A DNA stretch of 64,000 nucleotides from Saprospiraceae bacterium (GCA_020628095.1 JAHDFP010000014.1:40685-104684), one strand, 5' to 3'. Counted from the stretch's first letter, positions 7,594 to 16,682 are shown. The notes: generated by a model not told the origin, from the letters alone. Made by a program: numbers and translations.

Positions 7594-10293
7594 CTAGAAG
7601 CTGACAGCATATCGGAAAGTCGGCAAGATCGGGATGATCGTCACGTCCTGAAACATAATGTTAGTCAAAGAATTAGGGTCTATCTTGATGTCCCTGTATA
7701 GGGGGTTTCTGCGGTCATAGGCGTTATATAGACCGAGGGTAAACGTGGATTTGCCCCATTTGTGCTGACTATACATATTGAAACCCAAATCCAAACGATG
7801 ATAATCTGGCAAGGTGGCATTATTGATCTCATCAAAGATCAAAACCGTTGTTACTAATCCATCAGGACCTATATCTCTGTAGAATTGGTTATCAGGCAAG
7901 GTAATCGGATTACCGCTACCAAATTCCCAGTTGAGCGAGACATCAAAGTTCTCAGATAGTTTGTACACCGTATTGAAATTGATGATATGGCGTCGATCAT
8001 ATCGGAAAGCAAATTGCTCTCCCTCATTAATATCATCAAACTGTCTGAAACTCCAGGATAAGGTATAGCCCAGCTTATAATTGAGCTTAGTACTCTGCTT
8101 CTCCAGGCTAAGTTCCATACCATAAGACTTGCCAGTACCGACAGGTACGAGCGACTCCCAGTCAGAATCTGTTGATATTTCTATAAATCCAGTCTCGCTA
8201 AATCGAGTAATGTTATTATATCTCTTATAGAAAGCCTCCAGTCCTAGCATACCCACATTCTTCACGCGCTTAAACTGTCCTGCCGTCAGAGTCATAGACG
8301 TCTCTGGCGCCAATGCATCCGTCGTCGGTAACCAGACATCAATTGGTACTCCGAGACCTGTATTAGTCAATGTATGGAGAAACTGACCCATCCTACCCGC
8401 TGATGCCTTAAAATAGGAATCCGTGCTACCAGAGGTAAACGAGATTCTTGGCTGCGGAATATGGTAAGACTTAGCACCTGTAGATATGATGGTGTGGTTA
8501 TAACCCAGATTGAGACGGCTCTTCTCGCCTAATCTAATCTGATCTTCTACATAGAACTCCAGCTCTGATGACTCCAGAGTCGGATTGACCAAACTCTCTC
8601 TTGTATCTTCTATGGTAAGTACTTGTTCTCTCGGTACGAGTGAGTCACCCACCGTCACACTGGTAAATCCCGGCGTGAACTTGTGTCTCAGATAACCCAG
8701 ACCAAACTTAAATCGGTGCTTAGGATTAGGTATAAAATCAAAATTAGTACGCATGCCCACGTCGGTAATGCCTGACACATAATAACCGGCGTCAAAGAAT
8801 ATATCTATGACATCGTCCCGATTGACCAGATCATAATATTCCATCCTGTCTTGCTCAAAGGATTCGAAGATGTATCGTGATCTATATAGAGAGACATTGA
8901 GGAAAGACTTCTGTGATACGCGCGTATTCCACCTCATAGACATCAAACTATTGCCAGAATCCCAGTACACCTGATCATAATCCTCTACATAGAATGGTGC
9001 CTGATCCTCTGGATCGAGTATGTCTATATTGAAATTATCCTTGCCCTTATAGTAGCTGAAATACAACTTAGAGTTACGTCCCAACTGATAATTAACCTTG
9101 GCATTGAAATCAAGAAAATATAATGATAAGCTGCCGTTATTATCGAATAATACCCGTGAGGCCGATTTAGTCCATGTGTCGACTATCGTTCTACGGAATG
9201 ATAATAAGAATGATGATTTTTCTTTGATAATCGGACCTTCTAAGGAGGCTGTCGCCGAAATAAGCCCTATCGATACATCTCCCCTAAAATCTCTCACACT
9301 ACCCTCTCTCGTCCGTATATCCAATACAGAAGACAACCTACCAGAATAATGCGCTGGGAATGCGCCTTTGTACAAGGTGGCACTTTTGATCACGCTGCTA
9401 TTGAATATAGAAAATAGACCAAAACCATGTTGTGCATTATAGACGGGTATCCCATCAAAAAGGACCAGGTTCTGATTAGTCTCTCCACCTCTCACACTCA
9501 TCCCACCGAACCCATCGGCTCCCGTTGTCACACCTGTACCTGAATATGCCAGTCTCATCACATCTGGCTCACCTGCGAGAGGTAGAAAACTGATGATCTT
9601 CTCTATAGGCAGTATGTCGATACTCTCTATGGGAGGCTCGTTCTTATCATCCAGAGGGATCAGGGATTTCTCTGCGATGATGATATCCTTGAGTCGGGTC
9701 TTTTGTAGTAGTTCTATATCCACGATGGTGTCTCTTGCAAGAGCTACCTCTACTATTCCATCTTCGAATCCCACATAAGATACATTAAGCTCATATAGCC
9801 CCCGTGGTAAGGTCAGACTATAGAATCCATACTCATTACTACTCGTACCAACTGATTTGTTCTGCCCGAGATAGATGTGTGCATTGACCATCGCCTCTCC
9901 TGTCTCTACATCTCTTACCGTACCTGAGACAGTGACATAATCACTATCAGATTCTTTTTTCTTTTGGTACTGATCTCGCGTGATAACAATCTGGTTACCG
10001 ATGATCTTATACTTGAGCTTATGCGGCTTGATAAGGTAGTCTATAATCTTGCCCAGCCTTTCCTTTCTGATAGATAAACTGACAATGGAGTCTGCGGGTA
10101 TGATCTGATCCTGAAACGCAATAACCACATCCGTCTGCGCACTTAACTCAAAGAGGACATCCCTCAGTGGGGTTTCTTCTGTACTAAAGTTGATTATTTT
10201 TTCGTCGGGTATAATGCGCTGCGAGACAACAGAACTTAGGGCACTGCACATTATACATACTGTAAGAATTAGTAGCCTCGGTCTCAAATGCAT
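7594..10293 (-). CDS. TonB-dependent outer-membrane receptor with STN signalling domain
   Basis: 899 residues. After the signal peptide (ending near SVVSQ) residues ~30-105 form an STN/secretin-like domain (STEETPLRDVLFELSAQTDVVIAFQ), the periplasmic domain that contacts FecR-type anti-sigma factors. Residues ~122-205 are a carboxypeptidase-like regulatory domain (VTVSGTVRDVETGEAMVNAHIYLG). A TonB plug follows (VRGGETNQNLVLFDGIPVY), then a 22-strand barrel ending in an aromatic residue (FRYAVSF). TonB energises uptake across the outer membrane. It is downstream of sigma and FecR genes, so it is likely both transporter and sensor. Substrate not predictable; the DUF4249 partner argues against a simple siderophore, but this is inference. 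Confidence 0.93.
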   Translation of the reverse strand: MHLRPRLLILTVCIMCSALSSVVSQRIIPDEKIINFSTEETPLRDVLFELSAQTDVVIAFQDQIIPADSIVSLSIRKERLGKIIDYLIKPHKLKYKIIGNQIVITRDQYQKKKESDSDYVTVSGTVRDVETGEAMVNAHIYLGQNKSVGTSSNEYGFYSLTLPRGLYELNVSYVGFEDGIVEVALARDTIVDIELLQKTRLKDIIIAEKSLIPLDDKNEPPIESIDILPIEKIISFLPLAGEPDVMRLAYSGTGVTTGADGFGGMSVRGGETNQNLVLFDGIPVYNAQHGFGLFSIFNSSVIKSATLYKGAFPAHYSGRLSSVLDIRTREGSVRDFRGDVSIGLISATASLEGPIIKEKSSFLLSFRRTIVDTWTKSASRVLFDNNGSLSLYFLDFNAKVNYQLGRNSKLYFSYYKGKDNFNIDILDPEDQAPFYVEDYDQVYWDSGNSLMSMRWNTRVSQKSFLNVSLYRSRYIFESFEQDRMEYYDLVNRDDVIDIFFDAGYYVSGITDVGMRTNFDFIPNPKHRFKFGLGYLRHKFTPGFTSVTVGDSLVPREQVLTIEDTRESLVNPTLESSELEFYVEDQIRLGEKSRLNLGYNHTIISTGAKSYHIPQPRISFTSGSTDSYFKASAGRMGQFLHTLTNTGLGVPIDVWLPTTDALAPETSMTLTAGQFKRVKNVGMLGLEAFYKRYNNITRFSETGFIEISTDSDWESLVPVGTGKSYGMELSLEKQSTKLNYKLGYTLSWSFRQFDDINEGEQFAFRYDRRHIINFNTVYKLSENFDVSLNWEFGSGNPITLPDNQFYRDIGPDGLVTTVLIFDEINNATLPDYHRLDLGFNMYSQHKWGKSTFTLGLYNAYDRRNPLYRDIKIDPNSLTNIMFQDVTIIPILPTFRYAVSF

Positions 10294-10349
10294 CTCTATG
10301 AATACATCTTCAAAAGTAATTATTTTGGATCAAAATAGATGCAAACTTA

Positions 10350-11426
10350 TTACTCGCCACCGATATTGCTGATTTCTATCTTGCGCTGGCTGGTTCTTAC
10401 GACATCCATAGGTGCGATTCCTTGTACTAATTCCATACAAGCATCTAAGCTACTGGACTTATAATGTGTCGCTGTAAAGTTGATACTATCCGTAGAAGAA
10501 TGATCTACTATGTCGATATCCACTCCGTAGAATCTCTCTATCATAACGAAAGCCTCTGCCAATGGCGTATTATCGAACTCAAGTATACCCTTGACCCACT
10601 TGAATGGGCTGACCTTAGGCAGGTCTACGAGGTTGTATTTTTCTGTTTTCTCATTATATATCAGTCTCTCACCCTCATTGACAGTAATCGTCTCATCACC
10701 TGCGACGAATGTCACCTGACCCGTCTGTACATCGACGATACTAAAGTTATCATCCTCAAAGTTCTGTACATTGAACAGTGCATCCTCACTCACGATGTAG
10801 TTATCATTATCGAGGCCTATCTCTACGGCACTCTGATCTGGATTATTAAGGTCAAAAAAGCCCTGACCTGTGAAATTATTGACTGATTTGTTATATGATA
10901 TTAAAGAATTATCTGATTTGTTATCTGTAAGTGACGTATTGACGTCTTTTGGCACGAAATTGGAATTAGGACTAAGCGTTACAGAACTATTATCTGATAT
11001 GCCAAATGTTTCCGAATCCATCGTACTATTAAGAACCAGATTAGCTGGTCTGTCGTGTGATGTGGTTGATTTATTGAGACCTAAGAAATATGCGCTGATG
11101 AATAAGATGAAGGTAAGTAACAACCCGAGGAAAATCCATCGGGACGTGTTTTTAGAAACTGATGACTTATGACCCACCCTATCCACAGTACTATCACTCT
11201 GAGGAATCTCATATTTGTCAGCGAAGGCTGCAAATGCGGTGTCGGCATTAAAGGAGACATTCTCCTTGTACCTGGCTGTTGTATCCCATGCGGACTTAAA
11301 CTGGTCTAAAAGGACGGAATTATCCGAATCCTTAGCCAACCAATGGCTTAAATCCTTGAGCTCTGCCGAGTTAAGCTCGTTACTTAATTTTTTGGAAATC
11401 AGCGATATGTAAAATTCTTTGTTCAT
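10350..11426 (-). CDS. FecR-family anti-sigma factor
   Basis: 358 residues. The N-terminal ~90 residues are cytosolic and would hold the sigma factor. A single membrane helix follows at ~95-118 (RWIFLGLLLTFILFISAYFLG). The periplasmic part carries a FecR domain (FDLNNPDQSAVEIGLDN, VQTGQVTFVAGDETITVNEGERLIY) and a C-terminal DUF4974 domain (VKGILEFDNTPLAEAFVMIERFYGVDIDI), which resembles an STN fold. It lies 19 bp after the sigma gene and 56 bp before the receptor. On ligand signalling from the receptor it would release or activate the sigma factor. The FecR order and length are typical for Bacteroidota. Confidence 0.92.
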   Translation of the reverse strand: MNKEFYISLISKKLSNELNSAELKDLSHWLAKDSDNSVLLDQFKSAWDTTARYKENVSFNADTAFAAFADKYEIPQSDSTVDRVGHKSSVSKNTSRWIFLGLLLTFILFISAYFLGLNKSTTSHDRPANLVLNSTMDSETFGISDNSSVTLSPNSNFVPKDVNTSLTDNKSDNSLISYNKSVNNFTGQGFFDLNNPDQSAVEIGLDNDNYIVSEDALFNVQNFEDDNFSIVDVQTGQVTFVAGDETITVNEGERLIYNEKTEKYNLVDLPKVSPFKWVKGILEFDNTPLAEAFVMIERFYGVDIDIVDHSSTDSINFTATHYKSSSLDACMELVQGIAPMDVVRTSQRKIEISNIGGE

Positions 11427-11445
11427 TGCTTACACCCTATAGACA

Positions 11446-12027
11446 CTAATTATTGAATATCCCCCTATCCTCTTCCAAAATATTTTCAAGATATCTGTAA
11501 TTTTCTAGCTCAGATCTTAGTATTCTTAGGGCTTTGGACATCTGATTCTCTACTGTTTTGACCGAAATATCGAGCCTTTGGGCGACTTCTTTATAAGATA
11601 ACTGCTCAAATCTATTAAGGATGAAAACTAAGCGACATTTTTCGGGTAAAGAATCTATAACCCTATTAATAAATGCCTCCAGCTCCTCATATTCCATTCC
11701 TTCCTGTGAATTAGTCGTTCCATCTGTCAGCTCATAACTTACCTCATCGGCTTCTATATAGTCTTTTCTGTTTTTTACCTTATTTATTGCTCTATTATAC
11801 ACGGCGCGTCTTAGATAACCTAATAGTGATTCTATTTTTAGCTTATCTCTTTTCTTATATAACTCGAAGAGTACCTCCTGCACGATATCCTCCGCCTGAC
11901 TCCTTTCTTTGGTTATACGGATGGCTGACAAACACATGGTTTCATAGTATTGTTTGAAGATTAACTCTATGCCTTTAGAGCCATCCTCGTAAAAAATCTC
12001 TAAGAGTTGTTTGTCTGTTAAAGCCAA
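11446..12027 (-). CDS. ECF RNA polymerase sigma factor, FecI-like
   Basis: 193 residues of the Bacteroidota ECF sigma-70 family. Region 2 includes RSQAEDIVQEVLFELYKKRDK and LGYLRRAVYNRAINKVKNRKD; region 4 is SYKEVAQRLDISVKTVENQMSKALRILR, a helix-turn-helix for the -35 element. It heads the minus-strand operon with FecR, receptor and DUF4249 genes. The start is TTG at 12027: the frame has no ATG between the upstream in-frame TAA and this codon, and the sequence from there (ALTDKQLLEIFYEDG) matches the usual N-terminus. It would direct transcription of the receptor genes when released from FecR. Confidence 0.92.
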   Translation of the reverse strand: MALTDKQLLEIFYEDGSKGIELIFKQYYETMCLSAIRITKERSQAEDIVQEVLFELYKKRDKLKIESLLGYLRRAVYNRAINKVKNRKDYIEADEVSYELTDGTTNSQEGMEYEELEAFINRVIDSLPEKCRLVFILNRFEQLSYKEVAQRLDISVKTVENQMSKALRILRSELENYRYLENILEEDRGIFNN

Positions 12028-12192
12028 TCGGGTTGGTTGTATTTATATATCAAAAATAAAAGTAATATTTAAAGCCTTCAAAATAAATAAGTTAAAACTT
12101 GAAAATCCAAAATTTATGCCCAATTTGATGACTTTGATAATTTTAACTTATTTCGTGTAATAATGCCTTATTTTCGTACTCAAATAATTAAA

Positions 12193-12972
12193 ATGAGACA
12201 AATATTTGTACTTCTTGCAGCAATTGCTTTGATTTCTGCATGCAAGAGTGACAGTTCTAAGACAAAAGCGCCGTCAAGCAAGGATTTAGAGGAAAACATC
12301 AACACTTTGACCAAGTTTCCTAAGTCCGTCGCCTACAATGACGCCATGATATCCAATATGAGTTATAAAGATGGTCGATTTTCATTCGATGTGACGGGAT
12401 CCAACTATGAGCTCGGCGCTCAGACGCCCGATGCACCGTCTAAGATGTGCGCTAACTCGGCCAAAGGTCAGCATGTACACGTCATAGTAGATAATGATCC
12501 TTATGCCGCCAAATACACTTCGGATTTTGAATTTGATATAGCGGATGGTAATCATAATCTATTGGCTTTTCTCAGTAGGTCCTACCACGAAAGTATCAAA
12601 ACCAAAAAAGCCCATATCGTACAGAATATCACGGTCAAAGACGGCAGCATCGTCGATACTGAGAATATCACCAAGCCTGCCCTATTCTACAGTCGCCCTA
12701 AGGGGACTTATGTAGGAAAGGACACAGAGAAGGTCATGCTCGACTTTTACCTCGTCAATGCTAATCTAGGAGAAAAGTACGTCGTAGAAGCCACGATCAA
12801 CGGTGATAAGTTCCAACTCAATACATGGCAGCCATACTTCCTGGAAGAACTCCCGATGGGCGAAAACAAAATCACCCTAAGGCTACTAGAGAACGGCAGA
12901 CCGCTGAGTGGTCCACAGACGGAGGTCACGAGAATATTCACGCTCAGAGAAGACCCGACACCAGGTAATTAA
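12193..12972 (+). CDS. Hypothetical lipoprotein
   Basis: 259 residues from the ATG at 12193, which gives MRQIFVLLAAIALISACKSD, a textbook lipoprotein signal with lipobox ISAC. The ATG at 12163 in the same frame would put ten residues, with a charged stretch, before the signal and is less likely. The mature protein is beta-rich; segments such as HVHVIVDNDPYAAKYTSDF and LLAFLSRSYHESIK recall copper-binding or CHRD-like secreted proteins found in Bacteroidota, but I cannot assign a family. It stands alone, divergent from the sigma gene and upstream of tRNA-His. Confidence 0.65.
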   Translation: MRQIFVLLAAIALISACKSDSSKTKAPSSKDLEENINTLTKFPKSVAYNDAMISNMSYKDGRFSFDVTGSNYELGAQTPDAPSKMCANSAKGQHVHVIVDNDPYAAKYTSDFEFDIADGNHNLLAFLSRSYHESIKTKKAHIVQNITVKDGSIVDTENITKPALFYSRPKGTYVGKDTEKVMLDFYLVNANLGEKYVVEATINGDKFQLNTWQPYFLEELPMGENKITLRLLENGRPLSGPQTEVTRIFTLREDPTPGN

Positions 12973-13043
12973 GTCCTCCTCAGATGAGGAATAATTATAT
13001 AACATATTATACTTTTGTAATGCAGTAACTCGTTTACTGACAT

Positions 13044-13118
13044 GGTGGTTGTAGCTCAGTTGGTTAGAGCGCCGGATTGTGGTTCCGGAGGTCGTCGGTT
13101 CGAGACCGATCTTCCACC
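13044..13118 (+). tRNA. tRNA-His (anticodon GTG)
   Basis: Cloverleaf with the extra G at position -1 (13044) facing C73, the mark of tRNA-His. D-arm TAGCTCAGTTGGTTAGAGC, anticodon stem CCGGA/TCCGG around TTGTGGT (anticodon GTG) and T-arm GTCGGTTCGAGACCGAT are well formed. The acceptor stem GTGGTTG/CTTCCAC has, as I align it, two adjacent U-U oppositions at 5:68 and 6:67. The 3' CCA is not encoded. A terminator follows within 10 nt. Confidence 0.93.
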
Positions 13119-13126
13119 CAGATTAT

Positions 13127-13169
13127 AAGCGAGATAGGTCGGATGACTTGTCTCGCTTTTTTTGTTTTT
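13127..13169 (+). terminator. Terminator of tRNA-His
   Basis: AAGCGAGA (13127-13134) pairs with TCTCGCTT (13151-13158) around a 16-nt loop, followed by TTTTTGTTTTT. It is placed directly after the tRNA. Confidence 0.85.
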
Positions 13170-13240
13170 GGCGGGAGTATCTATTCACTCTTCCATCGAT
13201 CAGATTTTTGACAAGCCAGCCGCCTGTTATCCATTTTTTT

Positions 13241-13315
13241 TCATTTTGAGCCTGTCGAAAAATCTTAAGTATTTGGAATAACCGTCTGAAGGTCTCTCCG
13301 CAAGGTCGAGATGAA
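13241..13315 (+). repeat. Interspersed palindromic repeat, copy 1
   Basis: TCATTTTGAGCCTGTCGAAAAATCTTAAG at the left and GGTCTCTCCGCAAGGTCGAGATG at the right (positions 13241-13269 and 13291-13313). The reverse complement of copy 2 (14731-14808) matches both ends almost base for base with a variable centre. The two ends of one unit are also partly complementary to each other, so each copy can fold as a long imperfect hairpin, like a REP or MITE-type unit. It lies between tRNA-His and the TIR gene. Confidence 0.8.
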
Positions 13316-13419
13316 AAAATATAAAAAGAAAGTCAATGCGTATCCAGTGGGCAGAGGGCGTTTTTAGATAAGTAAACTATTGCATTATTAATTGTGCATT
13401 ACATCAAAAAGTCAAGACA

Positions 13420-14298
13420 ATGAGAAAACAAATTGACTCCGTTTTTCTAAGTCATAACTCAGAGGATAAACCTCTTGTAAGGGAAATAGGAAAGATATTA
13501 GAATTACATGGGCTCAAAGTATGGATAGATGAAGCCGAAATTAAATTTGGAGATTCTCTTATCCAAAAAATTTCCGATGGAATCAATAGTGTGGATTGTC
13601 TACTAGCCTTTATTTCCGAAAATTCAGTATCATCATTCTGGGTTAAAAAGGAACTTGGCCTTGCAGTAACAAAAGAGATAACAACAGCAGAGCTTAAAGT
13701 CATTCCAATTATCCTTGATAATTGTCAAATACCGTTCTTTCTAAGCGACAAACTCTACCTAAAGTATAATGGCTCTGTAGTTCAAACAACAAAAACATTA
13801 TTGGAATCATTAGGAATAGTTTTTAATTCAACTGTTTTTGATGGATCAATTAACAACTTAACTTTAAATGACTCAGTAAAAAAAGCTATTCAATTAGGTT
13901 TGAGGATATTAAGCTATCCTTATAATAGACCGCATCAATACATAGGGTTATCAACTAAGGAACTAAGTAAAGCACTCAATGCAAATCCAAATAAAAATGG
14001 AAACTTTCACATCGAAAATGAACTTGCAAAATTAAATATTGAAATGGAGGGAGGTTTCGCATCATTCATTGACATTGATTTAAAACAAACAAAACCTCAT
14101 ACAATTAATCAAAAATTCGATTCAGAAACTCTATTGGGAACATTAAGTATAAACCCATCAGAATTAGAAAAAGTGAGAGAGCAAATAAATTTTCACAGTT
14201 ATTACGATCATTCAAGAAAAATGAAAGTAGCTGTTTACTATAAAAAAGTATATAATCTGATAAGTGTAGCTTTTAGTAAAGCACTTTATGGATCATAA
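13420..14298 (+). CDS. TIR-domain protein, putative defence effector
   Basis: 292 residues. The N-terminal ~130 are a bacterial TIR domain: VFLSHNSEDKPLVREI (8-23), LKVWIDEAEIKFGDSL (32-47), VDCLLAFISENSV, and SSFWVKKELGLA in which E78, four residues after W74, is the position of the NAD-hydrolase glutamate. The C-terminal half (DSVKKAIQLGLRILSYPYNRPHQYIGLSTKELSKALNANPN) is unassigned and may be a sensor with an HTH-like part. Bacterial TIR proteins deplete NAD or make signalling nucleotides during phage defence; that role is inferred here. It forms, with the XRE gene, an AT-rich island bracketed by inverted repeats. No Thoeris ThsA or other partner was found. Confidence 0.82.
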   Translation: MRKQIDSVFLSHNSEDKPLVREIGKILELHGLKVWIDEAEIKFGDSLIQKISDGINSVDCLLAFISENSVSSFWVKKELGLAVTKEITTAELKVIPIILDNCQIPFFLSDKLYLKYNGSVVQTTKTLLESLGIVFNSTVFDGSINNLTLNDSVKKAIQLGLRILSYPYNRPHQYIGLSTKELSKALNANPNKNGNFHIENELAKLNIEMEGGFASFIDIDLKQTKPHTINQKFDSETLLGTLSINPSELEKVREQINFHSYYDHSRKMKVAVYYKKVYNLISVAFSKALYGS

Positions 14299-14379
14299 TT
14301 TTTTTCTTCCAAAAAAGCACTTCCTTTATGAATTCAGGTTTCCCTTTTGACTATTAAGAAGTAATCTTTATGATAAGCT

Positions 14380-14691
14380 ATGAAATTAACATCTATAGAT
14401 AAACTGACAGATGAAATGGTTGGCAAAAAAGGGACACCAGAACGTGATATATTCGAGTATGATTTGCACATGGATATTGTAGGAACAATGATAAGAAATG
14501 CAAGGATCAAACGAAATATGACACAGAAAGACTTAGGAGAATTACTTGGAGTGCAAAAATCTCAAATATCTAAACTAGAGAATAACACAAAGGATTTTAG
14601 AATAGGAACAATACTTCGTGCACTAAAAGCACTTGGTGCTAAGGTAAAGCTGAGTGTTGAATTAGAAAAAGAAGAACTTATTGTGTCTTAA
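14380..14691 (+). CDS. XRE-family HTH regulator, HigA-like
   Basis: 103 residues. Residues ~35-90 form a lambda-repressor-like HTH (IRNARIKRNMTQKDLGELLGVQKSQISKLE, NTKDFRIGTILRALKALG). The N-terminal KGTPERDIFEYDL and the spacing are those of HigA-type antitoxins, which normally follow a HigB RelE-like toxin. No toxin gene lies in the 81 bp before it; the upstream gene is the TIR protein instead. It may therefore be an orphan antitoxin, or it may regulate or restrain the TIR gene. Same strand, 81 bp apart, AT-rich like its neighbour. Confidence 0.85.
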   Translation: MKLTSIDKLTDEMVGKKGTPERDIFEYDLHMDIVGTMIRNARIKRNMTQKDLGELLGVQKSQISKLENNTKDFRIGTILRALKALGAKVKLSVELEKEELIVS

Positions 14692-14730
14692 AATTCGTAG
14701 AAGACAATAGCAGCAATATTACTCCCTCTA

Positions 14731-14808
14731 CATCTCGACCTTGTGGAGAGATCTCCAGATATGTCCTTCCACCCTCTTAAGATTTTTCGACAAGCTCAAA
14801 ATGAAAAA
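14731..14808 (-). repeat. Interspersed palindromic repeat, copy 2 (inverted)
   Basis: CATCTCGACCTTGTGGAGAG at the left and CTTAAGATTTTTCGACAAGC at the right, continuing to AAAATGAAAA. It is the inverted partner of copy 1 at 13241-13315 and is closest in sequence to copy 3 at 48597-48673. Together with copy 1 it brackets the TIR/XRE pair. Confidence 0.8.
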
Positions 14809-14876
14809 AAAGGAGGAGCCCAAATTTGAGTTATGCAAAAAAAAAAAAAAACGTAAAACTAATGGCTAACACACTA

Positions 14877-15704
14877 TCACCCATTAGCACGCATCGACTT
14901 TATCGCCGTTTCTATTTGCTCCATATATATCTGGTCAAATAACACGTTATAGGGATCAGTCATGCGCGTCCCTTTTTTGTATAACTCTAGCGCGGCAACA
15001 ATGCTATTGTTAGCTTTCTCTTCCTTGCCTATAGCACGGTAAGCCAATGCCATATAATAACGGTTTTCCGCTAGATCGTTCTGTTGCATCTGTAGAGCAA
15101 GCGCATGGATAGCCCTGTCATACATTTTCTCTTCTAGGTAGATTACGCCGAGATGTAACTGAGCGTATAGGCCAGTATGATGATTTTGGTCACTTAGCTG
15201 TGACTCTATGACTTTTATAGCTTCTTGATTTTTTCCCATTGCTTTGAGGCATAATCCTTTCAGGATATTGAGATGATACGTCCCATTAGACGTGTAACCT
15301 ATATCCTTTCCGTTCATCAGTTCTTCCAGTATAGCAATGTCGGCCAAGGTCCCTTTGTAATCGGCAAAGAACTTATATCTCAGTGACGCTCTCACATGGA
15401 GGTAATCATGTGGCGCATACTCCACCGCCTTATCCATATTCTTCTTCCACTCGACGAAGTTACCTGCTTTGATATAGGGTGCGGCTTTCTCTCGATATGG
15501 GTAGGCAAAATATGGACATATCGCGATCGCAGTATCCCATACCGCCATCTGCTTCCAATGAAACTGGTAATAATCCTGATTATGCGCTTCTACATACTGA
15601 CATGCCTGATACTGCAAGGTATCCTTATTCCACAAAAACACATTGCAGTTAGGTTGTGCCAGAGTATAGATCGGAAAAAGTAGGAGTATGGTGAAGACCT
15701 TCAT
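14877..15704 (-). CDS. Secreted TPR-like protein
   Basis: 275 residues with a signal peptide (MKVFTILLLFPIYTLAQ) and helical repeats over the rest: VWDTAIAICPYFAYPYREKA, FVEWKKNMDKAVEYAPHDYL and YMALAYRAIGKEEKANNSIVAALEL are TPR-like. Near the end RANG precedes the stop. Proteins of this sort often serve as periplasmic scaffolds. It lies 24 bp after the PorP-like gene in the same direction, so it may be the third gene of the giant-protein/PorP operon. Its start falls close to that gene's stop without a visible terminator. An A15 tract (14836-14850) sits beyond its stop. Confidence 0.75.
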   Translation of the reverse strand: MKVFTILLLFPIYTLAQPNCNVFLWNKDTLQYQACQYVEAHNQDYYQFHWKQMAVWDTAIAICPYFAYPYREKAAPYIKAGNFVEWKKNMDKAVEYAPHDYLHVRASLRYKFFADYKGTLADIAILEELMNGKDIGYTSNGTYHLNILKGLCLKAMGKNQEAIKVIESQLSDQNHHTGLYAQLHLGVIYLEEKMYDRAIHALALQMQQNDLAENRYYMALAYRAIGKEEKANNSIVAALELYKKGTRMTDPYNVLFDQIYMEQIETAIKSMRANG

Positions 15705-15728
15705 AGGCGGAAAATATTATTGCTATAC

Positions 15729-16682
15729 TTAGTTTCGATCTATTAAGTAAGAGACATTCAGTTCATGTGTACTGCCGAATGAGATTCCGAGAGTCTCTAA
15801 TGAAGCGTTATAAGCGTATCCTATCTTTACTCTTTTGTCCAGGTTAGAATTATTAATCACAACGCCCGCCTCCGCATGTAGCAACTTAGTTGTATTGTAG
15901 CCTAACCCAAACCATACATTATTAGAGAATTTATATCTGTAATTTATATCTGCATTGACGGGGATATCATTGACTTTTTTTACCCACATGGATAATTGCA
16001 TATACGTTTGCTGGCCCATTACTAGGTAATAATTAGCATGAGCATAATAGTGCTGTGTCCTTTTTATATCAAAACCGTTATCGGCATTCCTAAGAGATAA
16101 ATTAAGCCCAAATAACTGCGGAACACTAATCCCAAAAGAATAATAATCCCCTCTATCTGTCTGCTTATACATACTCAGTCCTACACCGACGTCTGGAAAA
16201 ACCTTCCCTGCATCTGCCAGTAATAAAGATGGATCTGTTTCTGTCGCCAAAAAGTCTGCTAGGTCTGCTCTATACTGGTTAAGACCAAAGTTAAGACCGA
16301 GAGAAATTGCACCTTCCTCAAAAGAGTCCCCTGAAAATCTTATCATGGAGGCTACCCTACCTGTTATTCCGGTTGTCTTAAAAGGTCCCGCCTGATCGTG
16401 TATTACATATCCACCATATACGAACCCCGCACCACGCTGAGGGGCATGAAAACTTTCTGCACGTATTGCAAACGTACGTGGTCTGTCCGGTACTGCATTC
16501 CACTGGTCTCTATAAGATGTGCCAAATATAAGATCATATCCATCGCGATAATATGAGTAACTAACTGATGACGGATTAATTATAGCCTGATACTCAGAAT
16601 ACTGAGTAAACAGAGGTAGTTGCTGACTTGTCAGTTCTACCGATACACAGAACGTACAAATAATGATTAACCAATACCTCAT
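15729..16682 (-). CDS. PorP/SprF-family T9SS membrane protein
   Basis: 317 residues with a signal peptide and the family opening QQLPLFTQYSEYQAIINPSSVSY, then SYRDQWNAVPDRPRTFAIRAESF, hallmarks of PorP/SprF outer-membrane barrels. It ends with strands typical of the family (VKIGYAYNASLETLG, FGSTHELNVSYLI). SprF is needed to display the SprB adhesin in gliding Flavobacterium, and type B cargo with CHU_C domains is usually paired with such a gene. Here the gene starts 2 bp after the stop of the 2906-residue CHU_C protein, so this is most likely its dedicated anchor or export partner. Confidence 0.92.
   Translation of the reverse strand: MRYWLIIICTFCVSVELTSQQLPLFTQYSEYQAIINPSSVSYSYYRDGYDLIFGTSYRDQWNAVPDRPRTFAIRAESFHAPQRGAGFVYGGYVIHDQAGPFKTTGITGRVASMIRFSGDSFEEGAISLGLNFGLNQYRADLADFLATETDPSLLLADAGKVFPDVGVGLSMYKQTDRGDYYSFGISVPQLFGLNLSLRNADNGFDIKRTQHYYAHANYYLVMGQQTYMQLSMWVKKVNDIPVNADINYRYKFSNNVWFGLGYNTTKLLHAEAGVVINNSNLDKRVKIGYAYNASLETLGISFGSTHELNVSYLIDRN

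Noticed and set aside
13420..14691. A complete Thoeris or HigBA system
   Set aside because: No ThsA-like or HigB-like gene is present; only the TIR and XRE genes can be supported.
14834..14852. A15 tract downstream of the XRE island
   Set aside because: A homopolymer alone; no feature can be built on it and it may vary in length from sequencing.
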